A stretch of DNA of 64,000 bases from Oscheius sp. JU75 (GCA_037178855.1 JASJZC010000006.1:6014001-6078000); one strand, 5' to 3'; counted from the first letter of the stretch, positions 12,337 through 24,058 are shown. Notes: generated by a model not told the origin, from the sequence alone. Numbers and translations are program-made.

Positions 12337-13304
12337 ATGGCTAGTAAATACGCTAGATTATTGTGGATAACCGCCAGACGGACTAGTTCATTGGCTCGAG
12401 AGCCTTCTAGACAAGCTTTGTTCCTAAATTCAGGTATTTCCGCTTCCATCGATATTTTAGGCATTCTTATCAAATAATTATAATGTTTCAGTATCTGCTA
12501 GAAATACCCCACTTCGACTCATCTCCTCCGCTCAAACTGACGACTCGTCACGATCTCCGGTCTCCGTGCCCACAAAAGAAACTCTTCTCAGGATCGACTG
12601 GATGGTGGAAGCATTTGTAAGTCTTTTTTCATTATAAAACTAATACTTGAAGGCTCCTCTATTGTTCAAAGGCCATATAAATCGTTTTTTCGACATCTGC
12701 AAGGATGATGTCGAGCTGGACGACCGAATTTACAAATATAAAATGACCGGAGCGACGAAAATCTCCACGCACATTGGCAAATTTCGCATGTATTTCCGCA
12801 TGGCTTCCCCTTTCAACAAATTTGAGGTTTGTCTAGATTTATTATGCTTCATATAAAAGTAAATTCAGAGAATTGGTTCATGTATTTACGAGGGCGAGGA
12901 CGTGGTCGTGTTACTTTGGAAATTTACGACAGTGGAACCAAGTTTCTCGAATGTCTTCACTAACTATTTGCCGTCGTTTATCACGAGGAAGGAGGCCAAA
13001 ATGATCACCACGGAAGGAGCTCTTGATATTCACGTCAATTCTGATGGCCGCGTTTACAAAATTATCAACAGAAAGGTTTGTTTTTCAGTTGATTTCCAGG
13101 AATTTGTTACAAGATCGTTTCAAAAAGCTCTAAACAACTTTTCTCAAACACTTGCAGATCACGGCGGCCGACCGAGAAGGAGCCCGAGTGATGGCAAAAA
13201 TCAAGGAGGGACAGGAGGAGATCGAGAAGAAGAGAATCGAAAAGGAGTTGAGGGACCAAGGCGAAGCCATCGTCGAAGAGCAGAGACGACGCGGTCACAT
13301 CTGA
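12337..13304 (+). CDS. DUF2358/C6orf136-like protein, paralogue 1 (probably mitochondrial)
   Basis: Exons 12337-12433, 12492-12616, 12653-12826, 12869-13075 and 13158-13304; 750 nt, 249 aa. The N terminus (MASKYARLLWITARRTSS) is basic, hydroxylated and amphipathic, like a mitochondrial presequence. The central part, from PLLFKGHINRFFD through KFRMYFRMASPF to LDIHVNSDGRVYKI, resembles the SnoaL-like DUF2358 fold shared with human C6orf136 and with the next gene. The C terminus is a charged helix (KIKEGQEEIEKKRIEKELR). No biochemical function is known to me. Acceptor gctttcag lies 10 nt before the ATG. First gene of the candidate operon. The family call is from remembered similarity and is moderate. 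Confidence 0.85.
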
Positions 13305-13430
13305 AAAAGATTGTACACATAGTGATCTAGAAAATAAGTTATTTACCAAATTATCGTGTTCATTGCCATTTTTGGTCATAGACCAGTCATATCTGCTCAA
13401 CTTGTTTGATCTCTAACCCTGTTTCCAGGG

Positions 13431-14388
13431 ATGATTCGAAGTCTATGCATGACCCGGGCACATTGTAACGGCCTTTCCTCAATTCGCTGGTTCTCGGCCG
13501 ATATCGACTTTTCACACGAGAAGCCAGCCCCTGAGCAGTTGGAACACGTCCAAAGGAGGGTCACTGAAACGGTAAATCATTTGTATTTGTTTCAATAATT
13601 TTTCTATCAGGTCCCCTTAATGTTCCGACAGCGTCTCGATTACACCTTCTACAGGAAGGACGTATTCTGTGACGATCAGGTCTTTCAAGTTCAGAAACGG
13701 TACGAGTTCTGTCTTTTTCCTATTTATTGAAAAATTTTCAGCGGCATGGACGAGCTCATGGCGCATTTGGGCAAAATTAGTGTTTTCGGACAGTTCACGC
13801 TTCCTCACGTCGAGATGGAGGTATGTTTTCTGTATTCTGTTCGAAGAATGCGGTCGTTTGCACTCTGTATGAACGGTCCTGTTGCTAGATGCAGCCGAAA
13901 CCGATTTTCAGTCGCACTGGAATTGGAAATGCATCTATCCTTCGATTAAAAAAATAATTTTCCAGGCGATCAGCGTAATTCCAGTCCTGGAAGACGGGAC
14001 TGTTCGATGTCGCTGGCGCGTCAAATACGTCTCCTTCTTCCGTCTGCTCTCCAATCCACGCCTCTTCCGACAGCAATACCGACTCAAAAACGTACTTTCC
14101 TTGATTTTTCAGTACAAATACCCAAATTCATCCAGCTGAGCTGGTGGGACGGATATTCAGTTTTCACCGTCGACGGAAACGGCAAAGTATCGAAGCTCAC
14201 AATACAACGGGTAAGCCTTTGCTTAAAGCTATCACAAAAAGAACATTTAGACGCAAAACGACGAGTCAAAACTCATCAAGGAGGGCGAAGTGGAGAAGTT
14301 GAAGAAGAAAATCGCTGTTTTTCGGCCACCGGAGCCCGGAGTCGTCAATTTTGTGAGGAGAGACGAGCGGAAAGTGGACGAAAAATAA
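13431..14388 (+). CDS. DUF2358/C6orf136-like protein, paralogue 2
   Basis: Exons 13431-13571, 13611-13699, 13742-13820, 13966-14091, 14136-14210 and 14251-14388; 648 nt, 215 aa. The core runs PLMFRQRLDYTFYRKDV, GKISVFGQFTLP, DGTVRCRWRVKYVS, WWDGYSVFTVDGNGKV and aligns well by eye with human C6orf136 (DYTLY, ARWRL, YDAYSTFYLNSSG). A short basic N terminus could be an organelle presequence. The acceptor gtttccag ends 2 nt before the ATG, 124 nt after the previous stop codon. The splice before exon 5 is the least certain: the nearer acceptor at 14112 would cause a stop, so I used 14135. Function unknown. Confidence 0.85.
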
Positions 14389-14655
14389 GAATCTTGATCA
14401 GATTAGGTTTTTAGCTTTAGCGTTGTTTGCTCCCTCTTATTCAGCTCAAATTGCTGCTCATTCGGGTTATTTTCTCGTTGATTTCATTTCTTTATACTGT
14501 TGCTCTAAATTATTAAAGTTTCTTTTAGACTTACATGCTTTTTTTCTATAAATTCCTGTTGGTTTATCGCCACCCTTTACCTCTTTTTTTGTTTATTCAG
14601 TTTTTGTTGTACTCTGCCGGTTTTTCCCTACATAAAAGGCTTTTAGGGTTCAAAG

Positions 14656-16136
14656 ATGCTGTCTCGTCAGGCTATCCGCGGAGCCCATTCAGCTGCTGCC
14701 CAGGCTACCAAGGCCTCCAAGGTCTGTCTCATTTTATTTTCAATTATTTCAAATTTGCAGGGAGAGCAGGTTACAAAGTTGAGCAGCGGACTGACCGTTG
14801 CCTCGGTCGACAATTCGGGACCCTTGAGCCAACTTGTTCTGGCCTTCCGCGCTGGTTCTCGCTACGAAACGAACGCTCAGGCCGGTCTGGTCCATCATCT
14901 GCGCAATGCTGTCGGCACGGACTCGCAGAAATATCCGGGAACGAGTCTTATCTGGAGCACCGCGGCTGCCGGCGGAAACTTGGCTCGTTTTGGTTAGATC
15001 TAGCAATAAGTTCAACTCTTTAGGCCTCGTTTGCTACCCGTGACGTGTTCGGAGTCGCCCTGACTGTTCCTCGTGACCAGAGCTCCGTCGCCCTCTCGAT
15101 CCTCGGCCACATCGCCGCCAATCCCGCTCACAAGCCTTGGGAAGTCCAGAAAATCTACGACAGTCTGAAGGTCGACAACGCCTACAAACAGGCCTACAAC
15201 GTCGTCTTCGAAGACATTCATCGTGCCGCCTACCGCAACGGATCGCTTTCCCGATCCACCTTTGCTGCCAAGCACCAGATTGGCAAGATCTGCCATAACG
15301 GACTCCAGAGATACACCGTTTGTTCCTATTTGTACTATTTTTACAAATACAAATTAGGCGGAGCACCTTGTTGCCGGACAAGCCGTCCTTTTCGGCTCCA
15401 ACATCGAGCACGACCGTCTCGTCGTCTACGGAGACAGTCACGCTCCGATCCAGGCCGGATCCGGCAAATCTGCCGAAGCCAGTCCGTACAAGGGAGGCGA
15501 GTACCGTCGCAACGGAGCTGGAAGTTTGGCCCATGTCATCTTGGCCGGACAAGGAGCTTCTGGAAATGATGTCAAGGGACTAGCTACTCAGGCCGTTCTT
15601 CTGGCTGCTCTTGGACGTGACGCTTCTGTCAGGTTTGTTGGATTCATATTTTTATTCAGTAATGGCCTCAGATTCTCGAACATGGCTGGAAACGGAGTTG
15701 TCGCCAAGGCCGTTGGAGAGCAGGCAGCTGTCAGCTCTTTCCAGGCCGTCCACCAGGACTCCTCTCTGGCCGGTGTTTACATCGTCGCTGACGGAGCCAA
15801 GATCGCCAATGCCGTCTCTACGGCTGTCCAATCTATTAAAAACTTCCAAGTTGGAAGTGTTGATGGTATTTTAAATGTTTTAACTTTTTACCAAGTGATT
15901 CAGTCGCCAAGAACCGTGCTGCTAACGATCTTCTCCGCGCCTCGGCTCACAGTTTCGAGAATTCGATTGAACGATCGGTCCAACTGCTGAACGGAGTCCA
16001 GGATGGAGCCATCCTCCAGGCCATCAACCAGGTTTCCGCCTCTGATGTTGAAGCCGCAGCCAAGAAGATCGCCTCGAAGCTCTCGATTTCCAGCTACGGA
16101 GCCATTCATCAAGTTCCTTTTGTAGATAGCCTCTAA
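14656..16136 (+). CDS. UQCRC2: Ubiquinol-cytochrome c reductase core protein 2 (complex III)
   Basis: Peptidase M16-like core subunit of mitochondrial complex III; it matches C. elegans UCR-2. Exons 14656-14721, 14761-14982, 15024-15317, 15358-15632, 15672-15865 and 15904-16136; 1,284 nt, 427 aa (human 453). The N terminus MLSRQAIRGAHSAAAQ is a typical presequence. Conserved landmarks: SGLTVASVDN, AGSRYE, GGNLASFATRD, HRAAYRN, YKGGEYR, HQVPFVDSL at the C terminus. No zinc-binding HXXEH is seen, as expected for core 2. The second intron (14983-15023) must use a GC donor to keep the frame and the conserved GGNLASFATRD. Acceptor cttttag lies 9 nt before the ATG; third gene of the candidate operon. 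Confidence 0.95.
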
Positions 16137-16310
16137 TCCCGTCTTGTTTCTCCTTCTGAAAGTCGTTTTTTAGGCTCCAAAAGAGATCTTATCCATCTGA
16201 CATAGAATAATATTGTATTATTGTTTTACCTCTACAAATCATTATGGCTCTCGGGTCTGTGATATTTTTGCCACTAAAACTGTTTGATAGTAACAAATCT
16301 AGCTCTTCAA

Positions 16311-17321
16311 ATGGCTCCCCTGGATCTGTTGCCTAGGACTTCAGAAGACGTGGCTCCCGAGCTCCAGGAGAAGTACAGAAAAGCTCTCGAAGAGTTCAAG
16401 GAGCCCCAAGACGTTTGTTTTCCCCTTTTGGACAAACACAGATTATTTAGTCGGAACTCGTGAGCCGATCCGACATCTCGATTAGACAGCATCCGAACGC
16501 CGACGTCGAGGGCTACTTCGAATGGGTTACGCGGACAGGCAAATCGGCCATCCCCTGGGAAGTCATCCGACCGGCTTTTCTCTGGAAAATCAAGGCTCGT
16601 TCTTTTTCGTTTTGCATATTTAAAAAAAACTGTTCAGTTCGTTCTGGAGGAGATGTCGCGGCTGGAAAAGGCCAAGTTGAAAGAAGGCGAAGAGATCAAA
16701 CTGGACAAGGACACGGAATTCAAATTGAAGTTCATCAAGGAGCGAGCGGCCGAATACGAGGGTCCTCCGTTTACTTTCCAGCGCATCTGCGAGCTCCTCA
16801 TCACCCCGTCTCGTCATTACAAGAAGTTCGAAAAGTATATCCGAGCCCTGGACAAGAATATTAATGTGGTGACGACGGTGACCGAGATGGGTTTCCGAAT
16901 AACCGGCTCCGAGTGGCCAATGCCCGAAAACCCAGGCGAGGGCAAAGTTGAGCAGCATTTTTTCGGACAAGTGGCTAGTTGCTGTTCTTTTTTTTGTACG
17001 AAAAAGTGTTTCTAGGACGAATTGGATGGTCTCCCTCGAATCGAGTCTGGTGATTTTAAGCCGACGACCGAAAGAGCTGCGGTTCCCTTTGGTCCAGTCA
17101 TGCCGCCGTCTCTTCTCGCACCGTCCAATCACGTAGAAGAGCCGCAAAACGAGGTCGAGATGAAGGAGACTCCTGAAACTGTCGCTCCTCAAAAAACCGA
17201 GCTTGTGGATCCAGAAACTGCCGAGTCACAAGAAGGCGCTCTTCCCGAGCAGACTGCCACAGTGTCCGAGCCGAGTCCGGTGGTAAAAGAAGAAGAAACT
17301 GAAGAAAAGATGGACTCTTAA
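16311..17321 (+). CDS. PPP4R2: Protein phosphatase 4 regulatory subunit 2 (PPP4R2 family)
   Basis: Regulatory subunit that helps assemble PP4 catalytic-R2-R3 complexes acting in DNA repair and splicing factor maturation. Exons 16311-16412, 16451-16594, 16638-16970 and 17016-17321; 885 nt, 294 aa. The family core is clear: IPWEVIRPAFLWKI, FTFQRICELLITPSRHY and KYIRALDKNINVVTTV. The C-terminal third is acidic and low complexity (PETVAPQK ... VKEEETEEKMDS), as in other members. Intron 16595-16637 has a GC donor (ATCAAG followed by gctcgt). The acceptor aatctag ends 8 nt before the ATG, 166 nt after the UQCRC2 stop. Last gene of the candidate operon. Confidence 0.92.
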
Positions 17322-17463
17322 AACTCTTTTTGCCTTATTTACCCACGCTTGTAAATCGAACCATCGATCTCCCTAACATTTCTGTTCAATTTTTCATCAT
17401 AAAACTTCAAGGAAATTCTCTCTCACAATTCGAAAATCATTATTACAGGATAGGAAATAAGCT

Positions 17464-19430
17464 CTAGCGGGGAAGAGTGGAAGTAGTGTCAGGAGATTCG
17501 AAGCTGGTATCGGCGGTGGTCTCTTTTCGATTGATCCACTGCTTGTACATATCGGCGCAGATGTCTCCGACCATCAGGTCGCCTCCGTTTGTCTGAATCA
17601 GACGCAGAAGGAAGACACCGTCAGCTGTGAGGAAGCTCTTTACAAAGCTGTCCACCTGAATGCTTTGTTCTTTTTTCATTCAGATCAGTTTACCTGAGAT
17701 CGCTCGTTGCTGGACGGAGTGGCGCTGATGCTGCCTTTGCAGCGGAGATATTTTTCGACGAATTCGCGTTGGTTGGGGCGAATGACGAGGGCCATGAACC
17801 AATAGACAAGGCTGATGATGGTGATGAAGCCGATCAGGATGAACCAGAACCACAGGAAGACGTATATCTGGAAGGAACTTTCTCTTGCTCACGTTTTACA
17901 GCTCACAGGTGTACCGAGGATAGATCTTTTTCCGTGACGTATCGAGCATACTTTTCTGTACTACTAATTTTCTGAAGATATATCCGCAAAAACGATACCC
18001 GGAAAAGTTAGCTCTTGAGGATACTATCAAATGCGCGAAAAAATAATACAGATACGACTCGCCGAGACGATTGGCCAAAGACTTCAAGAGGATTTTGTAC
18101 TTGTTTTTCAATATAAAAACGCAAACAACTTGCTTGAGTAACAGAGCATACTTGATAGTATTACTCTGAGTATTTCCTACCTTTTCGGTGTACATGTTGA
18201 TCATTAACACACACTGAACAGACCAGCGGTGAATGGCACCCAGAACACGAACCTGAACCAATTAACTGGATTTTCTCTCCCTAAAAACTCGCATTGAAGT
18301 CACAGAGAGTGACTCTGGGGAAGTGACCAGTCTCTTTCCAGCTCTGTCCAGCCACTAAACTGGTGAAGATCTCCCATCCCCACCAGGTGTTGTCGGTTCC
18401 GAGGAACTGGTTGAAGATGATGAACTGGATGAAGATGTTGCAGACGAATAGCAGTTTGGAGAAGAGGTAGAGGACCGTCAGGAAATAGCCGCTCTTGCGG
18501 ATACGGCCGATGAGACCGGCGTCTGGAGTGGAAAAATGAATAGAGAGATGGCAGAAACCTACTCTTTTTGAGGTCTCGTTGAAGCTCAAGAGCGTCCTTG
18601 ATGTGAGAGGCAGCCTTGCCAACCATATTCTCCCGTTCTTTTGTCTTCAGCTGCTTCTTGATCTGAAAAAAGTAAGCTTTCTTTTAAGTTCTGAGAACTG
18701 TAAAACAACAATATTTAGCTACATTAATTTGGTACTTTTCCAACTTGTGTACAGTTACAAAACACCAATAGGTTACACAAATAGTTCCGAGTTAAAGTAG
18801 ACAGTTGAAAACGCTTACAATTTCTGACTTTTTAGAAACGCATCGTGAAAGTACCAGGTAAAATTTAAGCGAACCAAAAAGGAGTGAAAATATTTGTCTA
18901 GACAACTGTAGTACTAGAAACCATCTCACCTGAGCACTGCTTTCCAGCACCTCCTTCACGTTGATTCCGGAGGACGTGTTGAAGGCCTGCCACACGAGAC
19001 ACGGGAGGTAGAAGAGGAAGGCTTGGAAGGCCAGCACGATTGGAACCCACTGAAAGGACAAATCGACGCGAATCAAAAGATACAAACCTGATAGTAGCCG
19101 ACTTCCCTCTTGTCCTCGCTCATGTAGTAGTCGTCAGGGTTGGCATCATCCGGAAGGAAGTAGCTGCCCTTGATGAAGCAGAACGTCTCGGCATATTTCT
19201 CCCAAGCTCCGGTGAACTGAGCTGGCACCCAGCACTGAAAGTTCCTTCTTCAAGCAAACAAAAAAGACAGCTACCTGAATGGGCTTCCCGACATACTGAG
19301 TGGCGGCAAGAGTCACAGCTCCGACGGCGACTAACAGAGCCGTGTACTGGTAGTTCAGACGGTCAACGAGATCATTCGACTGGTTCGACCTCCGTATCTT
19401 GTTCAGATACGGCACCAGATTCCCGATCAT
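17464..19430 (-). CDS. Innexin (gap junction subunit)
   Basis: Four-pass membrane channel protein of invertebrate gap junctions. Exons 19275-19430, 19088-19234, 18930-19049, 18563-18662, 18293-18522, 18181-18252, 17694-17867 and 17464-17655; 1,191 nt, 396 aa. Signatures: first extracellular loop with two Cys (CWVPAQFTGAWEKYAETFCF); the diagnostic YYQWVP at the start of TM2; second loop GHFPRVTLCDFN then VQC; TM4 VFLWFWFILIGFITIISLVY. The C-terminal tail is short and Ser/Thr-rich. Intron 18253-18292 has a GC donor (TTCAAT then gcgagt). An acceptor (ctcctcag) lies 6 nt upstream of the ATG. It converges tail-to-tail with PPP4R2 (143 nt between stop codons). Which innexin orthologue is not decided. 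Confidence 0.95.
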
Positions 19431-19436
19431 CTTAGT

Positions 19437-22400
19437 CTGAGGAGGATCGGACTGAAAAGAGGCTGTGAATAGGCAGTCAAAGGTAGATGGGAGGAGAAAT
19501 TGTTGGCAAAGAAATGTGTAGAGAAAAAAGCCTAGTGACTAAGACCGACAGCAAAAGAGGGGTATCTCGAAACGGGAGTCTGGACTGTTAAATAACAAAT
19601 GAAATACGGAGAGATAATTATGCGCAAGACAACACTTGCTCTGTCCCAAAAAACCAACAGTGCATTTGATCAAGCTCTGTTTAATCTTAGAGTCCGAAGG
19701 AACTGTCAACAAAAACAAAGAACCATAGATAACGATAATTGGTACAAAATCTAGAGAATCGGAGACTAGATTATTCTTCTAAAAGAGACCCGAGACCAAA
19801 TTTAAAAGCAGGGGGCAAGTTCCGATTTTTACTTAACTTACTACTGAACAGTAAACAGTCTAGAAGTAACTGGGATTCAAAGGAGGTCCCTCTTCTTGTT
19901 AGGCTGTCACATCACGTAATCGCATTGCGATCAGGTCCGATCGATGATCGAAGTCGAGGTCGGCAGCGAGGCTAGAAACCGTAAACTGACCGGCTAACAA
20001 GGAGCGGGTGCCAGCTGGGACCCCACTAGGAAAGTCATAGCCCACATTTGAAAGATAAAGGGATTTTCCTTCATTTTTATGGCTGATTCGTTTCTCGAGT
20101 CAGCAGTTCTATTTACTTCTCTTTAGAACGTTAAAAGAAGCTGAGGCTGTGGCTTGTAGTTCAGAGCAGACTACAATTGCGGACAGTGTTTCTGTATGGA
20201 AATGAGTACGTCCGACTGTAAAGACCGATTGCATAATGGTAGATGACACGGAAAGCGATCGGTCAAGATAAAAGTGTGTCTGACCTTTTGAATTGGAAGG
20301 ATATTTGGTTGATGCAATTGTTTAGCTAGGGTGAGAGGAAGCGATGACGAGCAATTATGATCAGGCAGATGATTCACAGGACGTCGTCAGTTGCAATCGT
20401 ACAAAAGAGTCTAATAGGAAACAATGCAGATGAGCAGATGAGAGATGAGTTACGATCCAGACTGATAAAAAAATTTCATCTGGTCAAAATGAAAAAATTC
20501 TTATATTAATAACCATTGAACCGAGGCTCAAAAGAGCCAGCCAGCTAGGAAGTGATGAAAGGAAGCCTATAAAAGTAGAGTAGGGAGGTGTAGGCCTATT
20601 TCCGTAACGTTCAGTGACGGAAAAGACAGGCTTGAAAATCATAAGACTTTTGTGTTCAAAATGCTAACTGTCGATTTCTGTCAGCCACTTTTCTAATAGG
20701 ACAATAATACGGCAGATGCCAAGAGAACATTTCTCGCTAAGAGAAAGAGAAATGAAGTAGCATCGATGAGACAACAAAGGGAAGAGACTGTTTCCGGAAT
20801 GATAACAGTTGCGCTGAAATTACAGACAGAAATGACAGACGCCTCCCACAAAAACGAAGTGCAATATGTACAAGCGACGATGACTGATCGGGGTCCGTGC
20901 CTCGTCTACTGTGTTCAATCATTGATTTTCGGGCGATAAAATGGACAGGTTCCGAAAGATGCGACTGATGCGCATCAACTCTACTCTATGCAATATTTGA
21001 GTTAGGAAATATTCGAAGAGAAGAGTGACGCAATGTGTCCCGCAGTAAGGAGGCTTATTATGGGTGGGAGGGAAACCGTCGAGGATCGATCGTCTACTGG
21101 TTCCAACTTTTGATCGGGGACGGGGACAGACAGCCGTTTAAAAAGGACAGAGAGTCATGGAGAGAGAGAGAGAGGCAGCTGGCTGCAAAAAAATGGTTAA
21201 GGGTTCTGTACGCGGGTGCGAGAGGGGACATGGGATGGGTAATTGGAGGTCGAAAGTGAAGGACACTGGACGGGAAAGGACATGGGGACAGGAACAGATA
21301 CTTTATTCAAAACCTTAACCACACTCTATCTCTATGACTCTAAAACAAGTAAAGGATAGTATGAGAAAAGAAACAAGGACAGTTTATCAAAACCAATGGA
21401 ATAGTTTAGGCGACCCAAGCCCTCTAGGACCGCCCCCGATGACTCAATAAACAGTCTCCAGACATAAACAAAACAGAAATGAGGTGCCTTTCTCTCCTTG
21501 ACCCGCTAACGGTAACTGTGCGAGCGGCGGCGGGGAGGGAGGCTGGCAACAAACGGGAGGCAGAGACCAAACATGGACAACAATGCCAAATTTGCATGAA
21601 AGACGCGCGGGGGAGACAGTGCGAACAGAATCGATCCGCACCTCGTGCGAAAGAGGAAAGAATGTTCTGGACCCTCAGGGGCTCCTAAACATAGGAATCA
21701 GTCAATCATAATGGTCTTCCCTTTAGGACATGCCGACTGTCAGTCTCACGCGCGTCAAGGCAATTTGAATGCCGCGGGACAGACAAGGATGAGAATAAGA
21801 GAGAGGAGAGGGACGGATAGGTATTGATCCCATTGAGAGAGACCAGTGGATGTTTTCTGCAGGATTTTGCAAAGACTGCGTGAGGGAAGAGAAAGTACAG
21901 TTGTAAATAAGAGACAGAGACGGGACAACACCATGGTTTTGTATCCTAGAATATTTTTGGTACCTGTGACTATTTGTATGTAGCATCGACATAAAACTAA
22001 AAATGCAACCTGTACGAAAGCTCGAGGAGAGGATGAAGTCATTGTGAACTTTGTGTTCTTGCTCAAAAAACACGAGAGATACTGCTAGCCATGTCCCATT
22101 TTCTCGTAGAAAATCTGTAGATCTACTTGTTCTCTTTAGAAAAGCCATGCGATTGGTTTGCAGACAATTCAGTGACTTCCCGTATCCTTACCATTTTGAA
22201 AAAATCCTCTCTCATTTCATTCCTTTCTGATCTTTTGGTAGCCTACTCATGTGTCCCTCTATTTCTTACTTTGCTCCATCTAATCCACGAGGCAATTGTA
22301 AGACTTTCCATTTTTGAGCAGTCCATCAGCAGCCAAAGATCGTCGTGACAGGGTGACAGAGCCTGGAAAAGAAAGGTTTGCAAGAGTCGAGAACGGTCTT

Positions 22401-22798
22401 GGCATTAGGGCACTATCATTAATACTTTCCTATTGGGCTCCACAAAGAAAGTCAATAAAAAGGACTAACCTCGAACTGTTCAGCTCTATCAGTCATTCCG
22501 CCTTTCATTCCTCCAGTCCATGTACATCGATATCACTGCCCATGTCTTCCGATACAAGAGCAGTTGTTAGGCTGTCTCAATGGCATCGTTTTCTTTGCAG
22601 TCGATCCACACAGGAGATTCACGCTCCATACGAAGGGCAGTGTCATCTTGTCGCACTAGAGAAGTAGGCTACCTCGGAAATGACTGGGGAGGGACAGTTG
22701 AAGAAATACAAAGAAACACAAATGCAATGGTAGGCAACTGACAAACACAGAGAGACAAAGGACAGGGACATACCCAGTATTTTAGGACTCCCAAATTC
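19437..22798. other. Intergenic region upstream of the innexin gene
   Basis: About 3.4 kb without convincing genes. ORFs here are short, unspliced and unlike known proteins. It probably contains innexin regulatory sequence. A TATA-like tataaaag on the plus strand sits at 20568-20575, with no coding start downstream that I can support. A (GA)7 tract lies at 21161-21174. Confidence 0.6.
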
Positions 22799-22800
22799 TA

Positions 22801-22827
22801 CAGGGTGCGGCATAATTACGGTAACAA
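22801..22827 (+). repeat. Left terminal inverted repeat of the maT-like element
   Basis: 27 bp identical to the reverse complement of 24059-24085. Preceded by the TA at 22799-22800. Confidence 0.97.
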
Positions 22828-22919
22828 AGTATTTGCTACGTAAAAACACGAGTCGAGCATAACAAGAAAAACGACCATATAGGTTTTATTTGCTATAAAA
22901 AACTAAACAAAATGACATG

Positions 22920-23933
22920 TTAACATTCAAAGAGGTCGCCATCAGCGTCGAAACAGGCTTGAAGTCTCTTGGTGAAGGCGTCGACTGTGGCGCCCAGGTA
23001 CGCAACATCTAACTCATTCCATGCCTTCTCCAGTGCTCTCTTCAGGGAGTCGATGTTCTTGTGTGGCTTTGAGCAGGCTTTAGCTTCGAGAACACTCCAG
23101 ACAGAGTAATCCAGCGGATTGAGATTCGGAGACGAAGGGGGCCATTGGTTAAAGTCGATAAAGTCTGGGAAGTTCTGCCTGCACCATGCTTGAACGGAAT
23201 GATGCTTGTGAACTGGAGCTCCGTCCTGTTGAAAGCAGAAGTGCTTGTTTCCAAAGTGTCTTTTTGCCCAGGGCATAAGTTGGCTCTTCAGCATGTCGAG
23301 ATAATTGTTGCCGTTGATCTTGATTCCTTGAGGAACGAAAATGAGAGGAGACTTTCCGTCAGAAGTGATACCGGCAAAGACCATAACACTTTTTGGGTAG
23401 CCGGTTCGTTGTATGGTCACTTTTGGCTTCGAACTGGAGTAGATTCGGTCATTCTGCTTATTCAAGAACTGCTCCACGGTGAATACTTTTTCATCAGTGA
23501 ACAGGATCGTCTTGTGCGCTCTGCGTCGGAAACGTCTCAGCAACTCGGTGGCTCGATCCTTTCTCTTTGCTTTGGCTGCTAGTGTGAGATATTGGCCCTT
23601 GGTTTGTTTGTAACACTTCTTCTTCAACTTCTTTTCAACAATTCTACCCATCGAGCGTCCCGAAATTCCTATGTCTTTCGCCATTTTGCGTACCGAACGG
23701 GCCGGGTTCTTTTGAAGACGATCGCGCACTTTCTTGATTTTGTCTTTAGTCGTTACAGAAATTGGTCTTCCACGTCCACAACGATCGGCCAGACTTCCCA
23801 GCTCCTTGAACCGTGCTAGAGTGGTGGAGACTAGCTTGCGGGACACGTTGAGCCGTCTGGAGATCTCGGACGCTCAAATGTCATCTCGATGAAGGTGAAC
23901 GATTGATGCACGATGAGGTGACGGTTTGGTCAT
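22920..23933 (-). pseudogene. DD37D transposase with one premature stop
   Basis: The frame runs 338 codons from the ATG at 23931-23933 to the stop at 22920, with a single in-frame TGA at codon 20 (23874-23876). The N terminus holds helix-turn-helix DNA-binding segments (ISRRLNVSRKLVSTTL; AKDIGISGRSMGRIV) and a GRGRP linker. The catalytic Asp residues are in LFTDEKVF (about 147), CFQQDGAPVH (about 237) and NPLDYSVW (about 275). The last two are separated by 37 residues, the DD37D spacing of maT-type elements found in nematodes and insects. Apart from the TGA the gene looks intact, so the copy is probably only recently inactive, or it could initiate downstream, which would lose part of the first helix. 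Confidence 0.93.
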
Positions 23934-24058
23934 GCTAAAAACTGAGACATGTTTGGTGTTAAATATTAGAGAACATAAATGACTGTTGAGAGAAAAGCAG
24001 AAAAAAACTAAAATGAATTTATAAATTCTTAAAAAATGAATTTCCGCGCGCGCGCATG

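Larger units (their letters stand above)
12337..17321 (+). other. Candidate four-gene operon
   Basis: Four genes lie head to tail. Distances from one stop codon to the next gene's splice acceptor are about 124 nt (13304 to 13428), 258 nt (14388 to 14646) and 166 nt (16136 to 16302). Each downstream gene has a TTTCAG/TTTTAG/TCTAG acceptor 2-9 nt before its ATG, and no gap holds room for an obvious promoter. This is the layout of nematode polycistronic units resolved by trans-splicing (SL2 in Caenorhabditis relatives). Inference from spacing only; spliced-leader reads would decide. Confidence 0.6.

Noticed and set aside
14113-14135. Nearer acceptor (gatttttcag) before exon 5 of the second DUF2358 gene
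   Set aside because: Using it puts a TGA in frame, whereas the acceptor ending at 14135 keeps phase and the conserved WWDGYSVF.
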